NCBI GenBank assembly: GCA_016630905.1
Contig: WBMQ01000006.1
Span: forward strand, 1,550,001 to 1,614,000
Direction of reading: 5' to 3'
From: Capillidium heterosporum
Lineage: Eukaryota; Entomophthoromycota; Entomophthoromycetes; Entomophthorales; Capillidiaceae
Length of the DNA: 64,000 bases
Below, piece by piece: positions 22,796-33,581 of the stretch (its first letter is position 1; every line of letters begins with the position of its first letter). Made by a program: the position numbers and the translations under genes. The notes below the pieces were generated by a model. That model was not told where the DNA came from, ran no database searches, and saw only the letters and a list, made by a program, of their open reading frames with translations.

Positions 22796-25052
22796 ATGCA
22801 TCGCAACAACGGGAAGGATAATGGAAATGGCAACTACGGCAGTAAGGAGGCAGGCACTGGCCGAATAATTCCAATAAAATTTAAAGCATTCAGTACCAAA
22901 CAGCTTGTCGGCAAAGGGCTACGAGAGGGTAGACGAATAGTTAGCAGTAAGTTTTCATACCACTTCCAGATGGCTAATTTTGTTTTAGAAAAAGAAGGTG
23001 ATAATGAGAAATTGGATGCTCGTGAAAGTGGAACCTTTCGTGAGGAAGAGGAGGCCTTCTATTTTACAGTTAACCCTTCTAACTCCGCTTCTAACGTAAG
23101 TTTAAATTCACTTTTGGTTTTCTAAATTTCAAATGAATGTAGGAACCAACACGGAAATATGAAGGTAGATACGACACCAAATATACGAGATTTTCTTTGA
23201 AATATGACCCCATAACTGAGGTAATTTTTACTTTTAATTCTGCTTTTTTAAAGTTTTGAAACGATAGACGTTTTTGAGTGAGGAGTACCTCGACTCAATA
23301 GTATTGAAGCCAAAGCACCAGAGTCAAGGACAAGTTTTACAGCCGAGTGCGGACCGACCCCAATCGCAAAGTCTTGGCCAGAATCGACGGAGGACTAAGG
23401 ATCGTGATTCAGCTCTTAGCGACTGCGGAAGGTCGATTGTATCTCCAAGTACAAGTAATGCACCGAGTACTGTAAACTCCGAATTCCGTGAACCAGCCAT
23501 TTTAAAGAAGGAAGTTGAGCCTCCGAAAGATGAAGATATTGATACTGATCCGACCAAGTCTGAATTCCTTGAAGATTTATTGAATGCAATCGATGGCCCC
23601 GAGGATGGAGATACTGTCGAAGTTCCTACAGTAGAACCTGAGTTGAAGCCTAAGGAAGAGGATGTTGAAGAGGATACCAGCTATACTTCATTAGGTACCA
23701 TTTATACTTTTATTTTATCTGACAATGGTTTTTAGGTGAGGAGGCGATGAAAGTTCTAGGATTAGACAAACCTTCGTCTAAAGATGCCAGTCCACTCTAT
23801 CCACTCTCCCCTAAAATTGTCACTACCACCAATACTAACCAAGAAATTAAGAAAGAGAAGGAAGCCAGCCCTGTTAGGAGCCCTGTGGGTTCGGATAAAT
23901 CCGATCGCATCTCCATATCTGATCTCTTCCCCGATGAGAAACTGAATGACGACTCTCTGAGAAGCCCTGAAGTTAAAAATGTCGAAGTTAGAATACCGAC
24001 TCCCAAAGTTCAAACTCCAATTCCAAAAACTTTAGAAAAGGTGGAGGATGTTACCATACAAGCCAATGTCACCTCAAAATCAACCAGTAAGCTGTCACGT
24101 AAACCATCACAGGAGAAGCGGAAGAAGCGTACCAAGGACTTTCTACCCAGTTCAACCTCATCGTCTGAGTCAGAAGATGGGTCATCGAGCTCTGGTTCAA
24201 GTTCTTCAGGGAGTAGTTCTTTATCTGGCTCATCCAATTCCTCGTCTTCAAGCTCGGAATCCGATTCTGACCCGGGTCGACCTCGAAAGCGTCTGAACTC
24301 AACTTCGAAACGTCGTACCAAGGTACCTCTTTCTATTGTCGCAATTCAATTTCTAATAGCTTTTAATTTATAGACACCGAGTAGTCAAAAGATTAAACCA
24401 CAGCCAGTTATTAATCAACCTACCCTATGTAAAATTTTAGTATCCATTCTATAAACTAATATCGTTAATTAAAGCGGATAACGAGGACCTTGGAAATTTG
24501 GGCGATAGTGAGCCGGCACTTCCCCACGACAATCGACCGCCAAAATCACCGATTTACCACCACTCTGATCCCGCTTCTCCAGAACTTCAAAATAACAACT
24601 CTGACGATGTATTTGATGATCTGTTTGAGGACCCTGAGTTGCAGGCCGTTGCCTTCGATAACAGTGAGAATCAGTTGGATACCGCCCACCAAGCTATATC
24701 TGATCATTCCGATACCAACAAAGAGAGTGTCTTCAAGGATGATGAAGATTCAAGAGCCTTTTTGCCAACTACCGATGATGAGGCCGACTTCAATAGTCCC
24801 ACCAGTGACTCTTTCAATGACCACGATAAAGATAGGAAAGAGGAAGTTAAGGAAGCGAGCGATTTTGGCGAAACTAAGCAACAAGTTTACTCACCTACTA
24901 CAGAGGAAGATGATGAGCAAGTTGAATTTAAAGAGGTGGACAATAACGACGAAGGAGCTTTAATTGGAAAGAAGGAGGAGCTCTCTTCGGAGGATACCAA
25001 AGTCGTAGATTACTCGGCCTTTGCCCCCAGCTCGGATGAGGAGGATGAATAG
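22796..25052 (+). CDS. EAF-like (ELL-associated factor) transcription elongation protein
   Basis: Six exons (22796-23095, 23143-23220, 23268-23694, 23736-24322, 24374-24428, 24475-25052) join in phase to 674 residues. Introns are 41-51 nt. The first ATG is at 22796 (MHRNNGKDNG). The N-terminal 160 residues resemble the EAF domain: a beta-rich stretch with AFYFTVNPSNSASNEPTRKY, then RFSLKYDPITETFLSEEYLD and SIVLKPKH, recalling the family's Y-x-LIYDPETGTFTLERL pattern. The rest is low-complexity: Ser/Asp/Glu-rich, with an SSSSGSSSSG-type run at about 24150-24265 followed by a basic RPRKR patch, and an acidic C-terminus ending SDEEDE. EAF binds ELL and stimulates Pol II elongation; that role is known for the family and inferred here. 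The acidic/serine C-terminus fits. Confidence 0.6.
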
Positions 25053-27055
25053 TTTAGCAAATGTATGTTTGGAGTGAACTACTTAATTACCCATGCTGAT
25101 AATAAATAGTTTGAAGTCTAATAGGTAAGCTTGAATCCTTTTAATAGTGTCAACTTAAAGTAAAAGTAAAGTATTAGTTTCATTTTATATATTCAATTGC
25201 TTTTTCTACTCTCTATAGCATTGATATGGCTATAAGCTTCAAATAGCCAAACCTTTTAGTTGATATATTCTACTAGACATCCTAATGGCCATCTTATTTA
25301 AAATAATAAATGCATAGTGCAGTTTAATATCCGAAGCGCATTTCTTTTAATACCTATCTAGATATTTGATAGTTCAACTTATAATAGCTAGATAATAGAG
25401 CCTACAACCAGTTAGTCTGGTGAAAGAACGGATGCTTAGGTGCCTTTGTTGCATATTTAGACACTTTTGATTAAATATTTGAGTATCAGTACTTTAAAGC
25501 CAGCTTCAAGTCTAATTCAAGGCATCTAAACAATGTCCGATTTTAGATGGAATTAGACTAGATTCAGAAGATAGCAAGAACATGGCGAGCAGTGATGGTA
25601 CGTAAATAAAAGCTCTATGTATATTATGCTTTATCATATATAAACTTTAGATAATATAGCTAACAATTAAGCCTTATGTTTTGTAAGGCTACTTTAACCA
25701 ACTATAGAAATGCATCTACTGGCCAGATCACCTTGCATCCTTTCTAAAAATGGTGATCTAGTTGAAAAGCCTGAAATACCTTGGATATCTACTTGGAGAT
25801 ATGTAAAAAACATGTTCTGAAAGGAGAGTCTAGGTAAACTTTTTTACTGTCGTTTGTAGAACTAAACCACATCGCTAATTCTTTGATCATTACACATAGC
25901 CTATTGGTTGCAAGTTTAACACACCCTTATACTATATTATATTCATACAGTAGGGAGATACAGTTGAACGGGTATTAACTAGGGTCCTAACAGGTAAGCA
26001 GCCACCTAGTCAGCCTGATGGGATTTTTTATTCGACAAATCGAACAAAAGTTGTATCGATCACAAATCTGAACCAGCTCAAAAGACATAGGGGTCGTAAA
26101 AATTATCATAGAGCTTTTGGCTGGCTCCAAAGTCGTGAATAAAGTAATGAAGCACATTTTAGCCTAATCTAATTCACCTACATGAAATTTATTAAAGCCA
26201 AATATAGCTCGGCTTCTAAGCGTTGATTTCTCGTTTTCTAAGGCATTTAACTAAATGGTGAAGGTATCACCACTCTAATGGAGTTTATCGTCTGGAGGGT
26301 GTGTATTTAATAGCGAGAGCCAGCTTTCAACTCGATCGACTTTGGGATTCAACTACTCGGCCCGGATGAAACCTTCAACCAAACTCGATTACTCAGTTCT
26401 ATTGGTATATTTTGTTTATCTAGCATATACTGTCGATCAACCAGTATTTTAATTATCTAAAAGATGAAGGTCATTGGAAATCAATGTCAGAATGCAGTTT
26501 AGTAAAGTGAAGCATAAACAAGGCCTTGGTCATAGGGCTACTCCTTTTTAATGAACCTTTGAATGATTCAACTTAAAACAAGTGCTTTTAGTTAGAGGGC
26601 TGCCTTGATTGTTTGTCATGCGGCCTTGATGGTGGAAACCGCTTATGGAGCTATGTATATGGTCAGCAAGCGATCCTTTAGATCCACTAACTTCAATCGC
26701 AAACATCCCTAAAACTTTGTTCGATGTGGCTAGTGGGTGGGATCGTATCGGTTTTGTCAACTTGCCAAATTTCAAACACAATTTCCATTTTTGTCAGGCA
26801 TCGTCAACTCTAATTTCCTGGGTCTTATAACCGGTTTTGAAGGCCAATAGATTGTGTAAACTTTAAGATGATTGGAAACTTAAAATCAGTATAAATACCT
26901 TGGATCAGCCACCAACTTTTCTACAACTAATAAAAGTTAATGGTAATTTAAGTGTGGACATAGAACTATCAATTTGGACTCAGCATTAGTATCGCGTCAA
27001 CCGCTGCCTCAAGTCATACCTACTTAATTATATCACACCCCTATTTTATTACGTT
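25053..27055. other. Two-kb intergenic region before a homeodomain gene
   Basis: AT-rich, with a somewhat GC-richer patch at 26280-26830 that holds overlapping short frames on both strands (26548-26781 reverse, 26645-26830 forward). Neither has a convincing start or family match. This patch may be regulatory DNA of the homeodomain gene or an old coding remnant. A TATA-like AGTATAAATACC sits near 26888. Confidence 0.35.
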
Positions 27056-27796
27056 ATGGACATTTACCACCAAGACAATGCCAATTACCACACCGACAAC
27101 TCTTATGAAGGGCGCAACAGCAAGAACCACTCGCTTTCGTTCTTGGGATTCCCTAGTGACTCTTTCTTATCAAGTAGCTCCGGTGATTGTGTCATACGAA
27201 AATCCTCTAAACAACTATTCCAGCCCAACGAGTTTAACGCCGTCAGTGGTGATCAAGAGACTGCTATATCCATCAATAGAGATATAACTCGCTTCAACAA
27301 GTTCGTACCTCACCTTCCAAGCGACCTACCTAAATTAGAGATGCTTATTTCCAAAGGAATCGAGAACTTTGGTACCACTGTTCCTAAGCCAGTCTACACC
27401 TCCGACCCGACCTTTTACGCCTTTGACAATAAGTACAAAAGCGAACCCATCTCAACAAATCAAATACCCCACCTCACCAACCCAACTCAAACTAAAACCC
27501 CCCACTTGAACTTAAAACCAGTGTCTTATAACCCCTACTCCCTAAGTAGACTGGTTACTCCACTTTCCAATTCCTGTAACCGTGTCAAGTACAATTACCC
27601 CCTTCCAGTCAAAAAGCGCAACAGTCTGTCTTTGGACCAGCAGAACGAGCTCAAATATATTTTAAATAATATTACCATATTCCCTAACGCTAAACTCCGC
27701 AACGAGCTAGGGGACAAGCTGGGCTTGAGCCCCCGTTCTGTTCAGATCTGGTTCCAGAACCAGAGGCAAAAGATGACCAAAAAGTTACATGTATGA
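27056..27796 (+). CDS. Homeodomain protein, homeodomain at the C-terminus
   Basis: Single exon, 246 residues, ATG at 27056 (MDIYHQDNAN). The first 185 residues are Ser/Pro/Asn/Thr-rich and disordered. The homeodomain occupies about residues 186-243: basic arm VKKRNSLSLDQQ, helix 1 NELKYILNNI, FPNAKLRNELGDKLGLSPRS for helix 2 and turn, and recognition helix VQIWFQNQRQKMTKK with the invariant WFQN and Arg. Only three residues follow it. Spacing is that of a typical 60-residue homeodomain, not the three-residue-longer TALE class. A nuclear DNA-binding regulator; target unknown. Higher GC than its surroundings. A second homeodomain gene lies at 47221 but shares little outside the domain. Confidence 0.88.
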   Translation: MDIYHQDNANYHTDNSYEGRNSKNHSLSFLGFPSDSFLSSSSGDCVIRKSSKQLFQPNEFNAVSGDQETAISINRDITRFNKFVPHLPSDLPKLEMLISKGIENFGTTVPKPVYTSDPTFYAFDNKYKSEPISTNQIPHLTNPTQTKTPHLNLKPVSYNPYSLSRLVTPLSNSCNRVKYNYPLPVKKRNSLSLDQQNELKYILNNITIFPNAKLRNELGDKLGLSPRSVQIWFQNQRQKMTKKLHV

Positions 27797-30507
27797 TTAG
27801 TATTTCATATTCAAAGTTTTCCTATCAAATAAAATGTTTTCTCTAGTTTACACTACCTTCAAAGCTTTGTAAATTTTGGCATACTATATAAAAAATTAAT
27901 ACTAATGCTATTTTTAGTTCCTTGGATGAAGGGATTATCATCACTAAAGCATATCTATTGCAAAAATACACAATACATTGTAGTGATGAATATTAATTGA
28001 TAAACTAGTTTTGATGACTTGCAGGCTTTAACTGACAAAAACTATATCCAGGTTCATTTATAGACAAATCATCTACTTGAGAAGGAAAGCACGGCATCCT
28101 ACATAGGAGCGCCCTTAAGTTTTTTAATACTAACGCAGTATAAAGATAAGACCTAAAGTATGCATTTTAGGATACAGTAGCCTATATCGAAGGGTAACTT
28201 TTATTGGATCTTGTGGTAGATTTACGATGCAAATCCTTACTGTAGTTGGAGATTAGTTTGAATCAATTATGGTATGCTATCCCTGGTAGGACTCAGAGCT
28301 ATACTGCTTCGTAATTTAGATTACGAGATAAGCCTGTAATATATTGAGATTGTAGAACTTGTATAACGGTACCTGCTTTTGAATGAGATGGGTTTTGAGT
28401 TTGCAGGTTGGATGGTTAGATTTGGAAGGTAGAAAGTCCGTTTAGTGAAGCTATGTTGGGAAGGTAATTTGAGTAGATAGTGGTAGTAGATGGTTGATAG
28501 GTTAGATTTTTTTTCCTTTGAAACATGTCTATATAAAAGCTTTTATACATGGATTCTTTTTTATAGACTATAGTGCATAGGATACTATTAGTAAATAATG
28601 ACAAAGAATAGCTAAGTTTGCTTAAATACCTTCCATTTTCTACTAACTACCTCCTTTTCAATTTTAGCGATACCATTCTTCATATATGTGAGCAACAGTA
28701 GATTCCGACCTTGATTATTGTTGCCAGTTTAATGGTTTGCGATGAAATTTTATCGGACTGATGCCCACCTTTGAGCGGAAGATGTCAAATTTGGAGTTTT
28801 ATAGCCAAGATCAAATGTTCACACTTACTGAAACTAGATGTAGAAACGAATTTCAATTATGCCTCTAATATATTTATATAGACATACTAAAATCCTACAT
28901 AGAAACCCGACTAAATAGTATGTTCCATCACATTATAGCCATCCATGAAACCTTCTATGTTATGGTTTACCGATTCACATTATTTACGCTATATCGTCTT
29001 ATTACTATAACTACTTTAAATTTTCGCGACAATAAATAAGGAAACCAGTCTCGAACATAATAGAGATACTTGGCACACTTCAAATTGCCTAAAAAATTAG
29101 CATGCTGCTCGGGATTCTATTCCAAGTGGATTATACCAAAATAGCCAAAGCTCGGTGACCCAATTTTGTAAAGTTAAGCATAAGTCTAGCTCGAGCCAAT
29201 GTGGTGATACCCGCCTTTATACAACCTCCTTAGATGCAGGGATAGGTCATCCTACTACCCTAATTTCAATTTTGCCTAATCAACAGAAACTTGTAATTTC
29301 TTTGGCTGCCATAAGCTTGAAATTCGGGAGTTAGTAGTATAGATAAGTGCCTTGAAAGTTCTGGAAAAAGTATAGCTGTAGAAACCGTAGTAGTTTGCAA
29401 ATTGGTATCTAAAATAAAGGAGGTATGGTGGACGAAAATCACTAGGTTGAAGGGAGATTTAGGAAGTCAGCCTTGTTGAATTTTGTAAGTTTAGTTTAAG
29501 GATTAAAGTGGTTACAAATCCCTCGAACCTATATATAAAAGGCTAGTAAAAGTGGGTAGTCGAAACATAAATTTTATTTCCACCTGCAAATTCAAAGAGC
29601 AATTGTTCACTTTTGAACTTAGACTTGGATCGGAAAACTGGTTGTATCCTTTACAGCATGTCTTACACTGCAATATCCCATCTCACCTAATGATTCAAAG
29701 TTTCGTCAATTTACTTGCTTTCTTTAAGGATAGTTAATTGATTCGGGCTAAACCTTTTGGTTTTAGGTTGGATTAGAGACCCTGGTTTACATTAGCTGCT
29801 GGATTGTGGATAAAAGTTGATATTTCGATCAGTTTGTAAATCTAGGTAGTGACTTGCTTGATTTGTATGCAAAGTTAACAGCGAAAGGAGTACGTCGTCT
29901 TAGGGACATGGAATTTTCCATTTGTACATCTGCTTCCGAAATCGATCCATGTTGATGTCTATTTACTTAAATTCCATATGTAAAAGACATCCGACCTTGC
30001 ATTTTTAATAGATTATGTGTTTGTCGAAATATTGATCAAGAGTATAAGATATTATAATTTAAGTTGGTGATTAGCACCTTTTTATGCCTAGAAACCCCTT
30101 GGAAAAATCTTCTCATGGGTTTGAAATATTTCCCTAGCTTATTTGAATATAGAGATGACAGATATCTCCATATTTACATAAAAAATCAACATTAAGGCAA
30201 TGTTTTTATAGCTATACGAAGGTTCAAAAGCATATATGGGAGCTTTATACCAGGAATAACTGTGCTAAACCAGTGAAGAATTCCTTCTGAAATTGTATTA
30301 TATTTTGTGCAAATTTATTCCATTGAACTTTTATTATCCAATAAATTTGAGAAAGCACTTATCATTTAAATAAGAGTATATGTATAAGCAGGTAGTAACG
30401 TGTTATAGTAAAATTATCAGGCTAAAAAATAGTAATATATAAAACTTTAATCAAATATTAGTTTATTATATTGGATTGACATTAGGTTGTAGGATTAGAT
30501 GAAAGCT
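27797..30507. other. 2.7-kb intergenic region
   Basis: Convergent spacer before the reverse-strand lipase. On the reverse strand 28416-28700 has short coding-like stretches (NGIAKIEKEVVSRKWK; STTTIYSNYLPNIASLNGLS) separated by an intron-like segment, but phases do not join and I recognise no family. A strong TATA-like TATATATAAAAGG at about 29530 precedes a 61-codon open stretch (29552-29737) lacking an ATG start. Sequence at 30290-30365 belongs to the duplicated lipase unit. Confidence 0.35.
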
Positions 30508-31506
30508 TTAGCAAAAGTTAGAGCCGAGGTTGACATTCCAAACATTCTTGTGAGGACGGATGGATAAGAAAGGTACGTTTTCATTTGAACAGTTGGAATC
30601 CTCAAGGTAGCTGGTATCGCAGATCTGAGTATAGCCATTGTTGATGTACATCTCAGTGAAGACGTGTCTGTAGCCGGAGAGCATAGGTGGTACATGAGGT
30701 ACGAGGTCATTTTCATTAACAACTCTAGTAACGGTGGTAGGAAGTTGATTGTACCAGTAGGCGAATTGGCTATTACCGACTCTAGGCTGGTTGTAGGTAT
30801 AAACTTGAATACGTTCCCAAGGTACTGATTTGTGGACTTGTTTCACATAGACAGCGGCGATAAGGGCAATGGCACCGCCGAGAGAGTGACCTGAAAGTAC
30901 GATGTTGTAATTCTTGTACTTGGGTATATCCAACAACCGCTTCAAGGCACCGTTGAACTGGGGCTGCAAGGCATCGGTGATATCCTTAAACCCGCGGTGT
31001 ACTCTGGCACCACTAGTAACTGGAAATGGAGTCTTGTCAAACTTTAAACTTTCAGCCCAATTCTCAGCGTTGGTAGCACCTCTAAAGGAAATGACGATTT
31101 CCTCGCGTTGATCGTTAGTGGTTACGATGCCACGGGTTTTGTAGGTAGGGTTGTATAAAATATCTTGGAGGACAACATCCTTGCCTAATTTGCTACAATG
31201 CCGGCAGTTCCAACTTTTTAGACTGGAGTCCGAACAGTAGGCTGCACCTGATAACGAGGCGTAGTAAACTGACTTGCCGACCGTTGACACTGAAGTTTGG
31301 AGCCCCGATCTTGAGTTGGGTTGGAAGGACTCTTTTTTGCTTTCAGTGCCGTTGATCAGTTGCTTGTACGCCTCCAAGTTACCGACCACTTTGCCGTAGT
31401 AGGGATCATCCTTTATGGGCTCATTTGGCGTGTTGAAATCGATTTCCTGTCCAGAGATGGTGGAGGTGAGGACTGCAAGTGCTAAGATTAAGTTCTGGTA
31501 GAGCAT
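30508..31506 (-). CDS. Secreted class-3 triacylglycerol lipase
   Basis: Single exon, 332 residues, ATG at 31506. A signal peptide occupies about residues 1-19 (LILALAVLTSTISG). Class-3 lipase/feruloyl-esterase fold (PF01764): YYASLSGAAYC near the N-terminus, VISFRGATNAENW (oxyanion region), VHRGF, and nucleophile elbow VLSGHSLGGA with Ser208. Catalytic Asp is likely D267 in NENDLVPHVPP; catalytic His is likely H281 in GYRHVFTEMY. Cysteines at SWNCRHC and near the C-terminus (CDTSYLEDSNC, NFC) suit disulfides. It would hydrolyse acylglycerols or related esters outside the cell; substrate range cannot be read from sequence. A decayed tandem copy follows at 32619-33581. TATA-like CAGTATATAAGG at 31555-31566 on this strand. 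Confidence 0.9.
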   Translation of the reverse strand: MLYQNLILALAVLTSTISGQEIDFNTPNEPIKDDPYYGKVVGNLEAYKQLINGTESKKESFQPNSRSGLQTSVSTVGKSVYYASLSGAAYCSDSSLKSWNCRHCSKLGKDVVLQDILYNPTYKTRGIVTTNDQREEIVISFRGATNAENWAESLKFDKTPFPVTSGARVHRGFKDITDALQPQFNGALKRLLDIPKYKNYNIVLSGHSLGGAIALIAAVYVKQVHKSVPWERIQVYTYNQPRVGNSQFAYWYNQLPTTVTRVVNENDLVPHVPPMLSGYRHVFTEMYINNGYTQICDTSYLEDSNCSNENVPFLSIRPHKNVWNVNLGSNFC

Positions 31507-31554
31507 TTCGAGTAGTATAGTTTTTTGGATAATGGTTTAGAGGTCTACCTTGCT

Positions 31555-31566
31555 CCTTATATACTG
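31555..31566 (-). promoter_or_regulatory. TATA box of the lipase gene
   Basis: CAGTATATAAGG read on the reverse strand, about 50 bases upstream of the lipase ATG. The decayed copy keeps a similar but weaker TATATAAGG at the matching place near 33635. Confidence 0.45.
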
Positions 31567-32618
31567 TTAATGTTCCACTTCGACAGTCATGTGTATTTCT
31601 TTACCTTTATTGCTTGTGTTTGAATGTTTGGTTCGGAACTCACTGTGAATCAAAGCATTTATAAGGTTCCTGTCAACCATTTCAAAGTTTATTATAAAAT
31701 TGATCATTCGTTCACAAAATATATACTATGTTTACATGGAATATATTAATTCTGGTGATTATACAAGGTCGGCTACTATTTTTCTCACAGTATTTGGCAA
31801 TTTTATATGCATGTGCTTTGAGTTTCTTGTCTTCATATATCCCTTCAAATATCGGGACGAGGAGTTTCAATAATATCAGAATTCACAAATTCATATACGA
31901 TGCAAAAAAGTTATATCTTATTACTTAATACAATATATAGTAAATTTTATATATGGAAATGATTTTACTTATTTTCTCTAGGTTCTATGGAGCTATAGCC
32001 GGACAGGCAAGTGTAAGCCACGGATCCGTCCCGAGATTACTCCGAGCAATTAACGTTACTGTCAGTTTTTTAAATCGATGTTATCCAAACCAATTTATAA
32101 CATATAAAGCTTCTATTTATGCAGGATCTATAGCTGGAAACTCATATAAACGTGTATATAGCTTGCTGCTATATCTAGATTTATGGTAAATTCAACATTG
32201 AGCAGTTTGCTATATTACTAACATATAGCAAACGGACACAGCTTAAAATTTTATTCAAAAAATACAATCTATCATAAAAAAACCAAGCCTTCGAGTAGGT
32301 CTAAATTATATAAAGGAATATACTGAAAATTTTTAATTTGTTGCTGAACTTACAACAGCTTTAGAATTGCTAAACATTGGCAAGCTTAATTATTTGAATT
32401 TACAATTATACCTTACTGAAATTTTATTATATTTTGTGCAAGATTTCTTACATTGAACTTATTTTGCTCCATTAGCTTGAGAAAAATATTAATCAAACGG
32501 TTATAAATATTTTTATCGACAAGTAAAGCTACAATACTGTAAAAAATAAGCATATTTTTTGATATCAATTTAATCTATAAAGTTTAATATAAAACTGTAA
32601 AATTGATTAAAGATTTTA
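31567..32618. other. Spacer inside the duplicated lipase unit
   Basis: Upstream flank of the intact lipase. Around 31955-32110 a GC-richer block (gccggacaggcaagtgtaag...) has a diverged match at 34060-34190, about 2.1 kb downstream, so it lies within the duplicated unit. Two open forward stretches (31728-31928, 31953-32189) are AT-driven and probably not genes. Confidence 0.4.
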
Positions 32619-33581
32619 TTAATGATTGGAGCCCAAGGCCAATACTCTATATATACTTGTGGGAGCAAGTAGATAGACAAGAGATTTTTGTACTAGAACA
32701 GTTGAAGTTTTCAAAATATCTGATACTGCGGTCCAAGTACAGTCACCGTCTATAAAAGTCTCAGTAAAAGCGTGCCTATATCTAGATATAAAAAGTGATT
32801 TGTGAGTCACGATATTATTTCCGTTGATTATTCAAGTAGCAGTGATGGGAAGTTTATTGTACCAATAGGCAAATTGTTTTTTACCAGCCTTAGATTAGTC
32901 GTAAGTAAAAATCTTGATGTGTTACCAAAGTGCCTATTTATGAATCTGCTTTACATAAACGATAGTGAGGAGAGCGATAATACCACTTAATTCTTATACT
33001 TGGGAACATCCAAAAAGTTTTTTAAGGCGCCAGTAAATTGAAATTGTAAACCATTAGTGATTTTATTGAACTCGAAATGTACCTTAGTACTTTTGGTTAC
33101 TGGGAACGCAGTCATGTCGAACTTTAAGTTTTTAGCTCAGTCCTCGGTGCTTGCAGAACCTCGAAGAGCGATCAAATTTTTTACGTCTGCCATTGGTAGT
33201 TATGATATCAAAGGTCTATGTTGGTAATGTGATTTAGGGGAATTTGAAATAAAACATCCTTGTTTAACTTTTTGCAACACTTGTGGCTCAATTTACTAAG
33301 CTAGAGTTCGAGCAGTAAGCTGCATCTGAAAAGAGACGTAAAGTATTTATCTTCCATTGAGGCCGAAGCTATTAACTTGAACCTTGAGCTAGGATGGAAG
33401 GGCTCTTCGTTGCATTCAGTATTATTTATAAATCTTATATAGTCGTCCAAGTTTCCAATTGTATTTTCGTAGTAGGAGTCGTCCTTGAAGGACTCGTTTG
33501 AGGAGTTAAAGTCAATTTCCTGTCTGAAAATGGTGAAAGCGAAGGTAATGAAAACAAAAATTAAATTCTTTTGTAAAGCAT
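32619..33581 (-). pseudogene. Decayed copy of the class-3 lipase
   Basis: Homologous along its length to the intact lipase. The ATG context MLYK survives at 33581 but a shift after four codons gives a stop; reading one frame over recovers LIFVFIT of the signal peptide. Recognisable pieces: DWAKNLKFDMTAFPVT (intact: NWAESLKFDKTPFPVT), FTGALKNFLDVPKYKN (intact: FNGALKRLLDIPKYKN) and RYRHAFTETFIDGDCT near 32740 (intact: GYRHVFTEMY). The serine-elbow segment around 32940-33000 appears deleted. Many indels and stops. It cannot make a lipase. Confidence 0.8.

Noticed and set aside
23762-24321. Long reverse-strand frames opposite the EAF-like gene
   Set aside because: They are shadows of serine- and acidic-rich codons in the forward gene; the forward exons have introns, phase consistency and domain character.
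27797-28760. Reverse-strand gene around 28416-28700
   Set aside because: Two coding-like pieces flank a plausible intron, but the phases do not join and no domain is recognisable.
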